64,000 nt of DNA from JAUVXJ01 sp964433755 (GTDB taxonomy: Bacteria; Chloroflexota; Anaerolineae; UBA7937; B3-Chlor): NCBI GenBank assembly GCA_964433755.1, contig CAYSSR010000008.1, positions 20,217-84,216 on the forward strand. The letters are read 5' to 3'. Position 1 is the first letter of the stretch, and every line of letters begins with the position of its first letter. The notes under the pieces are model-generated. The model had not been told where the DNA came from and searched no databases. It saw only the letters and a program-made list of their open reading frames with translations. Position numbers and translations under genes: made by a program. Positions 33,955-43,072 of this stretch are shown here, one piece after another.

Positions 33955-35109
33955 ATGGGCAAGTCGTTTCTTGGACTGAGCCGTGACAATGTGCTGATCC
34001 TGGTCTCCATGCTCCTCTGGGGGAGTGGAGAGGGGCTGTGGTTCTACGTACAGCCACTATACATCAAGAGCCTGGGAGCGGATCCTCTGGAGATCGGCTT
34101 GGTGATGTCCCTCGGCCCGGTGTTGATGGTGCTCGGTTTGCTGCCCGTGGGCAGCCTCGCCGATCGATACGGTCGCAAGAGAGTGATGTTGAGTGGCTCA
34201 TCGATGGGGGTTCTATCGGTGTTGCTCCTGGCTGCGGCTCGAGACTGGCGCCAGTCGATCCCCGGCTTTCTACTCTACTTCGGGTCTGGGTGCTGTCTAC
34301 CTGCCATCCAGTCGTACGTAGCCCGTGCTTCGGAGGGGAGAGACCTCAATCGCACGTTCAGTCTGGTGTACGCAGCGTTCGCGCTGGGTCTGATAGTCTT
34401 CCCTACTATCGGTGGCTGGCTCGCGGAGGCAGCCGGGTTCGCTCTGCCGCTGATGCTGGCTGCTCTCTTCTACGCGGCCTCGACGAGCATGATGGCCTTC
34501 GTGCGCGAGCAGCCGATCACAAGGTCTGGACGTGGTGCAGACTTGGAGACTATCTGGTCCAACAAGCGCTTGGTAACGATCTGCGCGCTCAGCGTCGTGG
34601 TCTTCCTGGCGTTGTATCTGGGACAGCCTTTCGCGCCCAACTATCTGCAAGAGGTGGTGGGGATCGACCTATCCTGGATAGGCTTCATGGGATCGGCCCA
34701 TGCTTTGGGGGCGATGGTGCTGGGTGTCGCGCTGGGTCGGCTGTCAGAAGGTATCGCCGGCTTCATCCTCGGTCAGGCGCTGGTCGGCGTCTCTCTGATT
34801 CTGATGCTCAACACGGGAGCTGTGCCACTTCTCTCCTTTGCTTTCTTCTTGAGAGGAGGGTACAGCGCCTGCAAGGCGCTGGTATTGGGGCTGGCGGGCA
34901 AGGTTGTGGACGAGGCCAACTCCGGCCTCGCTTACGGGGTCCTGAATTCAGCCATTGCCACGTCCACGGTGCTGGCACCCTACGTGGCGGCCTGGCTCTA
35001 CACCGCTCGGACCGACCTACCCTTCCTTGTTGCCGCAGGGATGATCGCGGTGACCATGCCTCTATCAGTGCTCTTCCTGAGAACCGGGAAGAACGATGGG
35101 CCGGCGTGA
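33955..35109 (+). CDS. Major facilitator superfamily transporter
   Basis: 384 residues, about twelve membrane spans. The cytoplasmic loop motif LADRYGRKRVMLSG (about 69-82) between spans 2 and 3 is the MFS signature GxLaDrxGrkxxl. Substrate not predictable. Its stop codon abuts the convergent kbl stop with no space between, so the two transcripts must overlap at their ends. Confidence 0.88.
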   Translation: MGKSFLGLSRDNVLILVSMLLWGSGEGLWFYVQPLYIKSLGADPLEIGLVMSLGPVLMVLGLLPVGSLADRYGRKRVMLSGSSMGVLSVLLLAAARDWRQSIPGFLLYFGSGCCLPAIQSYVARASEGRDLNRTFSLVYAAFALGLIVFPTIGGWLAEAAGFALPLMLAALFYAASTSMMAFVREQPITRSGRGADLETIWSNKRLVTICALSVVVFLALYLGQPFAPNYLQEVVGIDLSWIGFMGSAHALGAMVLGVALGRLSEGIAGFILGQALVGVSLILMLNTGAVPLLSFAFFLRGGYSACKALVLGLAGKVVDEANSGLAYGVLNSAIATSTVLAPYVAAWLYTARTDLPFLVAAGMIAVTMPLSVLFLRTGKNDGPA

Positions 35110-36291
35110 CTAGATCACGCCCATGTCCTGTCCCACTTTCTTGAAGATCCCCAGCGCCTGATCCAGGTCGTCCTTACCGTGCATGGCTGAGAGCATCACT
35201 CTGATGCGGGCCTTGCCCCTGGGAACGGTGGGGAAGCCCAGCGCCATCGCGAAGAGACCTTCCTCGAAGAGCTTCTTGGAGAACTCGAACGCGAGGGATG
35301 CCTCGCCCAGCATGATCGGTGTGATGGGGGTCTCGCTCCTACCCGTATCGAAGCCCAGCGTCTTCATCTCCGCCTTGAAGTAGCGTGTGTTGTCCCACAG
35401 TCTGTCCACCAGTTCTGTGGATTCCTCGAGTAAGTCCACGGCGGCGATGCAGGCCGCCACGTCGGCGGGCGTCGATGCGCTGGAGAAGAGAAAGGGGCGC
35501 CCTTGCTGGCGCAGCCAGTGTACTACTTCCTTCTTGCCCGCGACGTATCCACCCATCACACCGAAGGCCTTGGAGAGCGTGCCGACTTCGATATCGACCC
35601 GCCCGTGAACGTTGAAGTGATCCACGATGCCGCGACCACCGCGTCCCAGAACACCCTCTCCGTGGGCATCGTCGGTCATCAAGGGGATGCCGTACTCGTC
35701 GGAGACGTCGGCCAGCCCATCCATGGGGGCGACGTCTCCGTCCATAGAGAACACGCCGTCGGTGATGATAAGCCGTCTTCTGTACTCGGTCTCTTGCTCG
35801 ATCTGCTCGCGGAGTGAGTCGGGGTTGCAGTGTTCGTAGCGGACGATCCTGGCTCGAGAGAGTCGACAGCCATCTATGATGCTGGCGTGGTTCAACTCGT
35901 CGGAGAAGATGACGTCGTCACGTCCCATGAGCGCCGGGATGACTGCCAGGTTGGCGGTGAAGCCCGACTGGAAGGAGATGGCGTCTTCCACCTGCTTGAA
36001 CTCGGCCAGACGCTTCTCCAGCTCCAGATGGATGCTCATGGTTCCTGCGATGGAACGGACGGCCCCAGGACCAACACCAAGCTCGTCGATGGCCTTCTTT
36101 GCCGCCTCTCGCATTCTGGGATGGTTGGCCAGACCCAGGTAGTTGTTGGAGCAGAAGTTGAGGGCGCGCTTCCCATCGACCGTCACCCAGGCGTTCTGTG
36201 GTGAGCCGATGGTACGGATGGTGATGTACAGTCCCTGATCCTTGAGAGCGTCTATGTCCTCTCTGATGAACGCCAGCTTGTCCTGTGCCAT
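35110..36291 (-). CDS. kbl: 2-amino-3-ketobutyrate CoA ligase (glycine C-acetyltransferase)
   Basis: 393 residues from ATG at 36291. PLP-dependent alpha-oxoamine synthase: NFCSNNYLGLANHP near 45-58, TDDAHG (206-211), and the PLP lysine K241 in GTLSKAFG. It cleaves 2-amino-3-oxobutyrate with CoA to glycine and acetyl-CoA. It follows tdh by 29 nt, so the two-step threonine breakdown is encoded as one operon. KBL and the related BioF and ALA synthase share the fold; the tdh neighbour favours KBL. Confidence 0.92.
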   Translation of the reverse strand: MAQDKLAFIREDIDALKDQGLYITIRTIGSPQNAWVTVDGKRALNFCSNNYLGLANHPRMREAAKKAIDELGVGPGAVRSIAGTMSIHLELEKRLAEFKQVEDAISFQSGFTANLAVIPALMGRDDVIFSDELNHASIIDGCRLSRARIVRYEHCNPDSLREQIEQETEYRRRLIITDGVFSMDGDVAPMDGLADVSDEYGIPLMTDDAHGEGVLGRGGRGIVDHFNVHGRVDIEVGTLSKAFGVMGGYVAGKKEVVHWLRQQGRPFLFSSASTPADVAACIAAVDLLEESTELVDRLWDNTRYFKAEMKTLGFDTGRSETPITPIMLGEASLAFEFSKKLFEEGLFAMALGFPTVPRGKARIRVMLSAMHGKDDLDQALGIFKKVGQDMGVI

Positions 36292-36320
36292 CTTGCCTAT
36301 TCCTTTCTGCGCTTGCTCGT

Positions 36321-37361
36321 CTACAGGGAGAGCACAACCTTCCCGCATTCACCCTTGGCCATCAGTTCCATGCCCTGTACGAACTCCTCCAGGGGGAAAC
36401 CGTGGGTGATGATAGGTCTCACATCCACTGCCCCGGAACTGAGGAGTGCTCTAGTCTGGTACCACGTCTGCCAGACCTTGCGGCCGGTGACGCCATAGAC
36501 TGTGGCTCCCTTGAAGATGATCTCGTTGGCCAGATCGAACTCCATAGGGCGAGATGGAAGTCCCAACAAGGCGGCGTAGCCGCCACGCTTGAGAACGGAA
36601 AACCCCTCGTGTATCGCTGAGGGGTTCCCTGACATCTCCAGTAGCACGTCCACTCCTATCCCATTGGTGGACGTCAAGATCTCCGTCGTCGTGTCTGTCG
36701 TTGTGGGGTCGATGACGAGATGTGCCCCAATCTGACGCGCTAGCTCCAGGCGATAGGGAACCACCTCGGTGGCGATGACCAGGGATGCTCCCGCTGCCCT
36801 CGCGATGGCGACAGCCATCAGGCCGATAGGTCCGCAGCCGGTGATCAGCACTGTCCTGGCTACGAGCTCTGTAGATAGAGCGGTGTGTACGGCGTTGCCG
36901 AAAGGCTCCTGCACCGAGGCGATGTCCGGAGGCAGGTCGGGTGGATTCCGCCATGCGTTGCGCTCCGGGATGGTGGCATACTCGGCGAAAACGCCGGGGC
37001 GGTCAACGCCGATGATGGACACGTCCTTGCAGATGTGAGAGTTGCCGGAACGGCACTGGTGGCATACTCCGCACACGATGTGGGTCTCGGCCGAAACGTA
37101 ATCTCCCACCTCGAGGATAGTCGTGCCTTCACCCAGCTCCACTACCTCCCCAGCGAACTCGTGACCGAAGATCATGGGGGGCTTGATGCGGCTCGCTGCC
37201 CAGTCATCCCATTCGTAGATGTGGAGGTCGGTGCCACAAATGGACGTGGCCTTGACCTTGACCAGGACCTCTCCCGGGCCAGCCTTCGGTACGTCTACCA
37301 GCGTGAGCTCGGCTCCTGGAGCAGCATCCGGCTTGACCACCGCTTTCATCTTCTCAGGCAT
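36321..37361 (-). CDS. tdh: L-threonine 3-dehydrogenase
   Basis: 346 residues from ATG at 37361; the first in-frame ATG (37403) lies within the promoter -10 region. Zinc-dependent medium-chain dehydrogenase: catalytic zinc ligands C42 (in ICGTDLHIYEWD) and H67/E68 (GHEFAGEVVE), and structural zinc Cys at 97, 100, 103 and 111. The NAD-binding GCGPIG lies in the middle. The sequence ICGTDLHIYEWD and the neighbouring kbl mark it as Tdh. It oxidises threonine to 2-amino-3-oxobutyrate. An internal MKAVV start is an alternative. Confidence 0.93.
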   Translation of the reverse strand: MPEKMKAVVKPDAAPGAELTLVDVPKAGPGEVLVKVKATSICGTDLHIYEWDDWAASRIKPPMIFGHEFAGEVVELGEGTTILEVGDYVSAETHIVCGVCHQCRSGNSHICKDVSIIGVDRPGVFAEYATIPERNAWRNPPDLPPDIASVQEPFGNAVHTALSTELVARTVLITGCGPIGLMAVAIARAAGASLVIATEVVPYRLELARQIGAHLVIDPTTTDTTTEILTSTNGIGVDVLLEMSGNPSAIHEGFSVLKRGGYAALLGLPSRPMEFDLANEIIFKGATVYGVTGRKVWQTWYQTRALLSSGAVDVRPIITHGFPLEEFVQGMELMAKGECGKVVLSL

Positions 37362-37403
37362 GATGATCTTCTGGGGCCTCCATTCCCGCGCAAAGCCAAG
37401 CAC

Positions 37404-37432
37404 ATTGTAGCACCCGTGCTGTGACTCGTCAA
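37404..37432 (-). promoter_or_regulatory. Promoter of tdh-kbl
   Basis: Minus strand TTGACG (37432-37427), 17 nt, TACAAT (37409-37404). Confidence 0.65.
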
Positions 37433-37444
37433 GGACATACGCTC

Positions 37445-37473
37445 TTGATGTGGCTGCTCGAAGATGCTAGAAT
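37445..37473 (+). promoter_or_regulatory. Promoter of the isoaspartate methyltransferase gene
   Basis: TTGATG (37445-37450), 17 nt, TAGAAT (37468-37473); divergent from the tdh promoter. Confidence 0.5.
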
Positions 37474-37512
37474 GAGGCTAGCGGTGCCGGCGGACCAATC
37501 GGAGAGGCGGGG

Positions 37513-38313
37513 ATGATCAAGGGTAGGGGATGGATTCTGGTCGCTGGACTAGCATGTGCCATCGTCCTGGTCCTTATCATGGTTGTTCCGCGCTCCCAGA
37601 TGCCGGCAGCGCCGGAGGAACAGACTCCCAGCGTAACGTGGACCGCTCTGGCTCCTACGCCGACTTCGCCAGCGGCGGGAGAGGACTACTCGGCAGCGAG
37701 GAGTACGATGGTGGAGCGCCAGATTCGGCAGCGCGGTGTCCACGACCCGAGGGTGTTGAGTGCCATGGAGGCTGTCCCTCGGGACCAGTTTGTGCCAGAG
37801 GAATACATTGAGGTGGCGTACAATGATGGGCCCCTGCCTATCGGCTACGGTCAGACCATCTCGCAGCCGTACATCGTGGCGGTGATGACGGAGCTATTGG
37901 AGCTAGAGCCGGGCGACAAAGTGCTGGAGATAGGAACCGGGTCCGGGTATCAGGCGGCCATTCTGGCGGAGATTGCTGACGAAGTGTACACCATTGAGAT
38001 CATTCCCGAACTTGCCGAATCGGCGCGGGAGCGCTTGACCAGTCTGGGGTACGACAAGATAACGGCATCCAGCGCCGATGGATACTATGGCTGGGCGGAG
38101 TATGCGCCCTACGACGCCATCATCGTCACCGCTGCGCCGGACCACATCCCTCAGCCCCTGGTCGAGCAACTCAAAGATGGTGGACGTATGGTGATACCGG
38201 TGGGCCCAGTGGGGTGGTATCAGACGCTGTGGTTGATCACGAAGGAGGGCGGCGAGACTGAGTACCACAACAAGGGGGGCGTGCAGTTCGTCCCCTTGAC
38301 AGGGGAGCATTGA
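37513..38313 (+). CDS. pcm: Protein-L-isoaspartate O-methyltransferase with N-terminal membrane anchor
   Basis: 266 residues. Residues 7-26 (WILVAGLACAIVLVLIMVVP) are a membrane span after a basic MIKGRG, followed by a Pro/Thr-rich linker (about 30-58) and then the complete PCMT domain (about 62-265). The domain holds PLPIGYGQTISQPYIVA, SAM motif I VLEIGTGSGY (137-146) and TAAPDHIPQPLVEQL. Housekeeping PCMT is cytosolic and about 210 residues long; here the positive-inside rule places the enzyme outside the membrane, or at the surface if the anchor is reversed. Role: repair of isoaspartyl residues. It has its own promoter and is followed 32 nt later by a thioesterase gene. Confidence 0.9.
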   Translation: MIKGRGWILVAGLACAIVLVLIMVVPRSQMPAAPEEQTPSVTWTALAPTPTSPAAGEDYSAARSTMVERQIRQRGVHDPRVLSAMEAVPRDQFVPEEYIEVAYNDGPLPIGYGQTISQPYIVAVMTELLELEPGDKVLEIGTGSGYQAAILAEIADEVYTIEIIPELAESARERLTSLGYDKITASSADGYYGWAEYAPYDAIIVTAAPDHIPQPLVEQLKDGGRMVIPVGPVGWYQTLWLITKEGGETEYHNKGGVQFVPLTGEH

Positions 38314-38345
38314 CCATTGTGGGCCTGAGTGGATGCCGTAAGTGA

Positions 38346-38777
38346 ATGAGTAGACAGATGGGTGACCGTTTCAAGTGTTCGTACCCAATCAAGGTCAGAT
38401 ACGCGGAGACCGATGCGCAGGGGCACGTCTTCTTCGGGAACTACTATACGTATTTCGACGAGGCGCTCTTGGAGTACATGCGAACGATTGGCTACAGCTA
38501 TCCTGAGCTCCTCGACGACGGCATGGATTTTCTCTACGTAGAATCGCTGTGCCGGCACTTTGCCCCCGCCCACTTCGACGAGACGTTGAACGTGTTCGTA
38601 CGTATCGGGAGTATCGGAAACAGCAGCCTCACCTTCGAGTTCTCCATCCACAGGGACGGGTCTGACCAACTGGTGGCCACAGGTCACATCAAGGCTGTGA
38701 ACGTGGACAAGGTATGTCGCCGTCCGGAGCGTGTCCCCGAGGAGTTGCGGCGCAAGGTTCAGCAGTACGAATCCTAG
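38346..38777 (+). CDS. 4HBT-family acyl-CoA thioesterase (YbgC-like)
   Basis: 143 residues. The hot-dog fold motif YAETDAQGHVFFGNYYTYFDEA with Asp as catalytic residue (about 22) matches the YbgC/FcbC-type (4-hydroxybenzoyl-CoA thioesterase-like) family. Such enzymes hydrolyse short or medium acyl-CoA or aryl-CoA. The gene follows pcm closely on the same strand. Confidence 0.85.
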   Translation: MSRQMGDRFKCSYPIKVRYAETDAQGHVFFGNYYTYFDEALLEYMRTIGYSYPELLDDGMDFLYVESLCRHFAPAHFDETLNVFVRIGSIGNSSLTFEFSIHRDGSDQLVATGHIKAVNVDKVCRRPERVPEELRRKVQQYES

Positions 38778-38802
38778 CCAGGTGCTGGCTGGACTTTCCC
38801 TC

Positions 38803-38831
38803 TTGCCTCCGCCCATTGGCGCTGCTATAAT
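38803..38831 (+). promoter_or_regulatory. Promoter of the tandem D-Ala-D-Ala ligase genes
   Basis: TTGCCT (38803-38808), 17 nt, TATAAT (38826-38831), 35 nt before the first ligase ATG. Confidence 0.6.
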
Positions 38832-38865
38832 GGGCGAGACCTAGGACTGGGTGTGCGGGTAGACC

Positions 38866-39915
38866 ATGTCTGTCATGCGTGTGGGGGTGATTCTGGGAGG
38901 GATCTCCGCAGAGCGGGAGGCCTCGCTGGCCAGCGGCCGGCAGGTATGCGTGCATCTGAACCCCCAGAAGTACTCAGCGGTTCCTCTCTTCATGGACCTG
39001 GACGGACGGCTATGGCACATCCCCCACAAGCTTCTGATCCAGAATACCACGGCGGACATCCTCGGTCGCCTGGAGGGGGAATCGACGAGGGTGGGCTACG
39101 AGGAACTGCCCTCGTTGATAGACTTCGCGTTCATCGCACTGCACGGCAAGTATGGAGACGATGGGTGCGTGCAAGGGGTGTTGGAACTACTGAGCATACC
39201 GTACACCGGTTCGGGAGTGCAAGCCTCAGCGGTGTGCATGGACAAGTACATGGCACACAGGCTCCTGAGGCAGGCTGGGGTCGAGGTGGCCCGCGAGTTG
39301 CTGGTGGAGGATCTGGACTGGGATGAGGATCCCGAAGGTGTTCGCCACCAGATAATGGAGACCGTGGGCCTGCCGTGCGTGATCAAGCCGGATAGGGAGG
39401 GCTCCAGTATCGGCGTCTCGGTGGTGAGCGAGGAGAGCGAGATCGATGAGGCGCTGCGTGAAGCCTTCTCCTGGGACAACCTGGCATTGGTGGAGGAGCG
39501 CCTGGAAGGTATGGAGTTCTCGTGCATCGTGCTGGGCAACGACGATCTCCAGGCCATGGTACCCACCGAGACGGCTACCACCAATGAGTACCTGACCTAC
39601 GAGGACAAGTACATGCCGGGGCAGTCGCAGAAGATCACGCCGGCCCGCGTCAGCAAAGAAGTGCTGGAGAAGATACAGCGAGAGGTGGTGAAGGCCTACC
39701 GGGCACTGGGTATGGCCAACTATGGCCGGATCGACGGGTTCCTGGTGGACGGCAGCCGCGTGTTGATCACGGATCCGAACACGTCTTCTGGCATGAATCC
39801 TTCCTCGTTCCTGTTCCACCAGGCGGCAGATATTGGGCTGAACCCAATGATGCTCTTCGATCGTATGATTGAGCTGGCCGTTGAGGCGCACGCGGCGAAG
39901 AAAGGACCACTCTAG
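38866..39915 (+). CDS. ddl: D-alanine--D-alanine ligase, first copy (DKY type)
   Basis: 349 residues, ATP-grasp fold. N-terminal VILGGISAEREASLASG, LHGKYGDDGCVQG (93-105; the usual motif is GEDG), ATP-site lysine in CVIKPDREGSSIG, catalytic R288 and D290 in YGRIDGF, and metal site DPNT (303-306; Asp replaces the usual Glu). The lid motif is EDKY (246-249), whose Tyr corresponds to E. coli DdlB Tyr216, the choice associated with D-Ala-D-Ala synthesis. It makes the dipeptide for peptidoglycan stems. The second copy begins 23 nt downstream. Confidence 0.9.
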   Translation: MSVMRVGVILGGISAEREASLASGRQVCVHLNPQKYSAVPLFMDLDGRLWHIPHKLLIQNTTADILGRLEGESTRVGYEELPSLIDFAFIALHGKYGDDGCVQGVLELLSIPYTGSGVQASAVCMDKYMAHRLLRQAGVEVARELLVEDLDWDEDPEGVRHQIMETVGLPCVIKPDREGSSIGVSVVSEESEIDEALREAFSWDNLALVEERLEGMEFSCIVLGNDDLQAMVPTETATTNEYLTYEDKYMPGQSQKITPARVSKEVLEKIQREVVKAYRALGMANYGRIDGFLVDGSRVLITDPNTSSGMNPSSFLFHQAADIGLNPMMLFDRMIELAVEAHAAKKGPL

Positions 39916-39938
39916 ACGAGAGCGATGGGAATACCTGA

Positions 39939-41006
39939 ATGAGCGAGCAGGGCAGCGTGGGGAAGCTGCGCGTAGGCGTGGTTTTGGGGGGCATGTCCTC
40001 CGAGAGAGAGATCTCTCTGGAGAGCGGCCGCAACATCTACTTCAGCTTGAATCCGGCCAGATATGAACCGGTCGCCATCTTCCTGGATTCGGACGGGGCT
40101 TTCTGGGAGATTCCTCTCCAGCTTCTGGTCCAGAACACGACCGTTGACATAACCAACCGTCTGGACCGAGAGGGCACCAGGATTCCCTACGAGGAACTCG
40201 GTGCCAGAGTGGACTTCGTCTACATCGGCTTGCACGGCAAGTATGGTGAGGACGGCTGTTTGCAGGGCCTTCTGGAGTTGGTGAGCATTCCATACACTGG
40301 GTCAGGTGTGATGGCGTCGGCGATCGGGATGGACAAGCACGTACAGCGCAAGCTCCTGACTGAGGCGGGCATCAGAGTGCCAGAGTACCTGGCCGTGCCC
40401 GAACTCGAGTGGACGAACCGGCCAGAGCAGATTCTCGAGGCGGTGGAGGATGCTATTGGCTATCCTTGCGTGGTGAAACCGACTCGTGAGGGCTGTAGTA
40501 CCGGCATCTCGGTGGTCCACGAGCCCGAGGGGATGGGTGCGGCTATGGAGAGTGCCTTCGTTTGGGACACCACAGCGCTAGTGGAGGAGGCGCTCGTCGG
40601 GATAGAGATCACGTGCGCCGTGATTGGCAACAGAGAGTTGACGGCGCTTCCGCCCACGGAGACGGTTCGCAAGGGCGACTTCCTGACCGTGGAGGAGAAG
40701 TTCCTGCCTGGGGAGGGTGAGAACATCACTCCAGCCAGGGTGCCTGAGGAGACGATTCGCCAGGTTCAAGCCGTCATGACACAGGCCTACCGGGCCCTGG
40801 GGCTGAAGGTGTACGCGCGGATGGATGGGTTTGTTGTCGACGGCGAGGTGATCGTCACCGAGCCCAACACCTTGCCCGGCATGACGCCGTCGACCTGCAT
40901 CTTCCACGAGGCTGCTGAGGCGGGGATGAGCCCCATGGAGTTCCTGGACAGAATCATCGATCTGTCTTTGGAGGCCCACGCCCACAAGAAAGGGCCGTTG
41001 GCTTAG
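39939..41006 (+). CDS. D-alanine--D-alanine ligase homologue, second copy (EKF type)
   Basis: 355 residues, same fold and tandem with the first copy. Motifs are more canonical at the metal site (GEDG 103-106, EPNT 308-311) but the lid reads EEKF (252-255), with Phe at the E. coli Tyr216 position. The serine pair is CS (in REGCSTG) where the first copy has SS. In Leuconostoc-type ligases and in E. coli DdlB mutants, Phe at this position permits D-lactate as second substrate, so this enzyme may form D-Ala-D-Lac or another ester or amide. That is a prediction from one position. The two copies are clearly homologous but well diverged. Confidence 0.88.
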   Translation: MSEQGSVGKLRVGVVLGGMSSEREISLESGRNIYFSLNPARYEPVAIFLDSDGAFWEIPLQLLVQNTTVDITNRLDREGTRIPYEELGARVDFVYIGLHGKYGEDGCLQGLLELVSIPYTGSGVMASAIGMDKHVQRKLLTEAGIRVPEYLAVPELEWTNRPEQILEAVEDAIGYPCVVKPTREGCSTGISVVHEPEGMGAAMESAFVWDTTALVEEALVGIEITCAVIGNRELTALPPTETVRKGDFLTVEEKFLPGEGENITPARVPEETIRQVQAVMTQAYRALGLKVYARMDGFVVDGEVIVTEPNTLPGMTPSTCIFHEAAEAGMSPMEFLDRIIDLSLEAHAHKKGPLA

Positions 41007-41016
41007 CCCGGGAGCG

Positions 41017-41727
41017 CTACCGGCTGTAGGCGTCGCGTTGGAGTTTGACCAGGTCCGCGATCCCCTTCTCCGCTAACTCGAGCAGCTGATCCATCACTTC
41101 TCTGGAGAACGCGCCCTCTTCGGCTGTCCCCTGCACCTCGACGTACTTGCCGCCGGCCGTCATCACCACGTTGAAGTCCACCTGAGCTTGGGAATCCTCA
41201 TCGTAGTTCAGGTCCAGCAGGACCTGGTCCTGGACCACTCCTACGCTCACAGCGGCGATGGGTGAGCCGAGCACCCTGGGTGACAAGAGTCCCCCCTTGA
41301 TCAGCTTGCGTAGCGCAATGGCCAGCGCCACGTAGCCGCCGGTGATCGACGCCGTGCGTGTGCCGCCGTCCGCCTGGATCACGTCGCAATCTACAGTCAC
41401 CGTCCGCTCGCCCAGCAGCGTCAAGTCCACTCCGGCTCGAAGGGACCGCCCGATGAGGCGACGGATCTCCTGGGTGCGATCTCTGGGACCCCGCGTCTCC
41501 CTTGCCATACGCTGATGAGTGGAGCGGGGCAGCATCCCGTACTCGGCCGTGACCCAGCCCTGGCTCTGCTCGCGGAGCCAAGGGGGCACTCGTTCCTCCA
41601 CACTGGCGGTGCAAATGACCCGTGTGCGCCCCACCTCTATGAGCGCGGAACCTTCTGGGTGGTCGAGGTACCCTGGGGTGATGGTCACGGGGCGCATCTC
41701 GTCGTTGGCCCGGCCGTCGAATCTCAT
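41017..41727 (-). CDS. rph: Ribonuclease PH
   Basis: 236 residues. RPVTITPGYLDHPEGSALIEVGRTRVICTA and GMLPRSTHQRMARE, the RNase PH phosphate- and Arg-rich motifs, with LGERTVTVDCDVIQADGGTRTASITG. It trims tRNA 3' ends phosphorolytically as a hexamer. Normal length. It is the last gene of a leftward group with the MFS and alkyltransferase-like genes (31-nt gap). Confidence 0.96.
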   Translation of the reverse strand: MRFDGRANDEMRPVTITPGYLDHPEGSALIEVGRTRVICTASVEERVPPWLREQSQGWVTAEYGMLPRSTHQRMARETRGPRDRTQEIRRLIGRSLRAGVDLTLLGERTVTVDCDVIQADGGTRTASITGGYVALAIALRKLIKGGLLSPRVLGSPIAAVSVGVVQDQVLLDLNYDEDSQAQVDFNVVMTAGGKYVEVQGTAEEGAFSREVMDQLLELAEKGIADLVKLQRDAYSR

Positions 41728-41758
41728 GAGTGACCTCTCTGAATACTCGTCACCAGGA

Positions 41759-43072
41759 TTATACCTCCGGCGAACCCTTGGGACAATCCTGCGTCGTTGG
41801 CGCAGGATAGAGGCGACGAGGTTCTCTTAGCCGTAGTGTGGCAACCAGGCTGGCAACCAGTCCCATGGCTGTGACGACAAAGAGGATGGGGTACGAGGTG
41901 CCTTCAAGCACCCATCCTCCCAGCAGGGGTGCCACAAAGGTGAGGGTGCCGCCAAGGGTATTGTACAGCCCCACATAGGCTGGTCTCTCCTCTGGGGGAG
42001 CGATGTCGAGCACGAAGTTCATGAAACCCTGCATATACCCGCTGTAGTTGGCACCGATGGACAGGAAGACCAGCGCGTACCCGTAGGCGGCGAAAGCGGT
42101 TGGTGGGCGGAAGTAGTGGAAGAGCAACGCCAGCAGGGGAGCACCGAGTCCCAGCACCGCTGTGAGCTGAGACACCGTCCTGCTGCCGGACCTCTCATTC
42201 AGGTAGCCCATGGCTACGCTGGCCACCAAGCCGCCGGCAACCTGAGCGGAGACGAACAGTCCGATGCTCTGATCGCTCAGGCCGAGGACGTCCGTGGCGT
42301 GGACTACGTAAAAGGGTGTAGCCAGTGCGCCCAGCGCGGCCAGTAGACGAACGCCGTTGATGAGACGAAGTTGCTCGTCGCTGCGAAAAAGGCCCGCCAG
42401 TCTGGGCAGATAAGTGCGCCATGCCTCTCTCTTGTGCTGAACATCAAGAATCGGCTCCTTCACGAACACGAAGCAACCTAGCGAAGCCAAGAGCAGAGTG
42501 GAGGCTATGGCGAACAAGAGGCCGTAGTTCTGTGGGAAGGGGGGGCCGTCGGGTCCAAGCACTCTTGCTACGATGATGCCTGCGACCAGGGACCCCAGGC
42601 CGGTCAGTACCTGTGCGGTACTGTACAAGCGGCCTCGTTTCTCGGCAGGGATGACTTTACTTAGGATGTCGAACCAGCCGACGCTTGACAGACCGTCGAG
42701 CGTTGAGAAAGCTGTCTCTGCGAGGAAGAACACCGACAGCAAGAGCCACGGATACCTGCTCCCGGCGACGAACATGGCCAGTGCGACCAGCAAGTACATG
42801 GGTCGCCCCAGCAGCGACGTGGCAACAACCCAAGGCTTCTTTCTTTGCCTTCCGCCAATGTAGTTGGCAGCGATGAGTTGTGGAAGGAGCCAGGCTCCAT
42901 TGGGGATTGTGGTCGCCAGCCCGATCAGCGGTGCGAAATCCGTGATCTGATTGACGAACGAGGGGATAACCGTGGTGTAGCTGGCGAACGCCTGGCCGGT
43001 GGCGAAGCCCACCCAGTCGCCCGCGAGGGAGGCGAAGTTGCGTCTATAGTGCTCTTGTGACTCGGTCATCAC
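41759..43072 (-). CDS. Major facilitator superfamily transporter
   Basis: 437 residues with about twelve spans. SVGWFDILSKVIPAEKRGRLYS and NYSGYMQGFMNFVLDIAPPEERPAYVG carry the MFS loop signature in each half. Substrate unknown. The start overlaps the end of the alkyltransferase-like gene by 4 nt (coupled translation). Confidence 0.85.
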   Translation of the reverse strand: MMTESQEHYRRNFASLAGDWVGFATGQAFASYTTVIPSFVNQITDFAPLIGLATTIPNGAWLLPQLIAANYIGGRQRKKPWVVATSLLGRPMYLLVALAMFVAGSRYPWLLLSVFFLAETAFSTLDGLSSVGWFDILSKVIPAEKRGRLYSTAQVLTGLGSLVAGIIVARVLGPDGPPFPQNYGLLFAIASTLLLASLGCFVFVKEPILDVQHKREAWRTYLPRLAGLFRSDEQLRLINGVRLLAALGALATPFYVVHATDVLGLSDQSIGLFVSAQVAGGLVASVAMGYLNERSGSRTVSQLTAVLGLGAPLLALLFHYFRPPTAFAAYGYALVFLSIGANYSGYMQGFMNFVLDIAPPEERPAYVGLYNTLGGTLTFVAPLLGGWVLEGTSYPILFVVTAMGLVASLVATLRLREPRRLYPAPTTQDCPKGSPEV

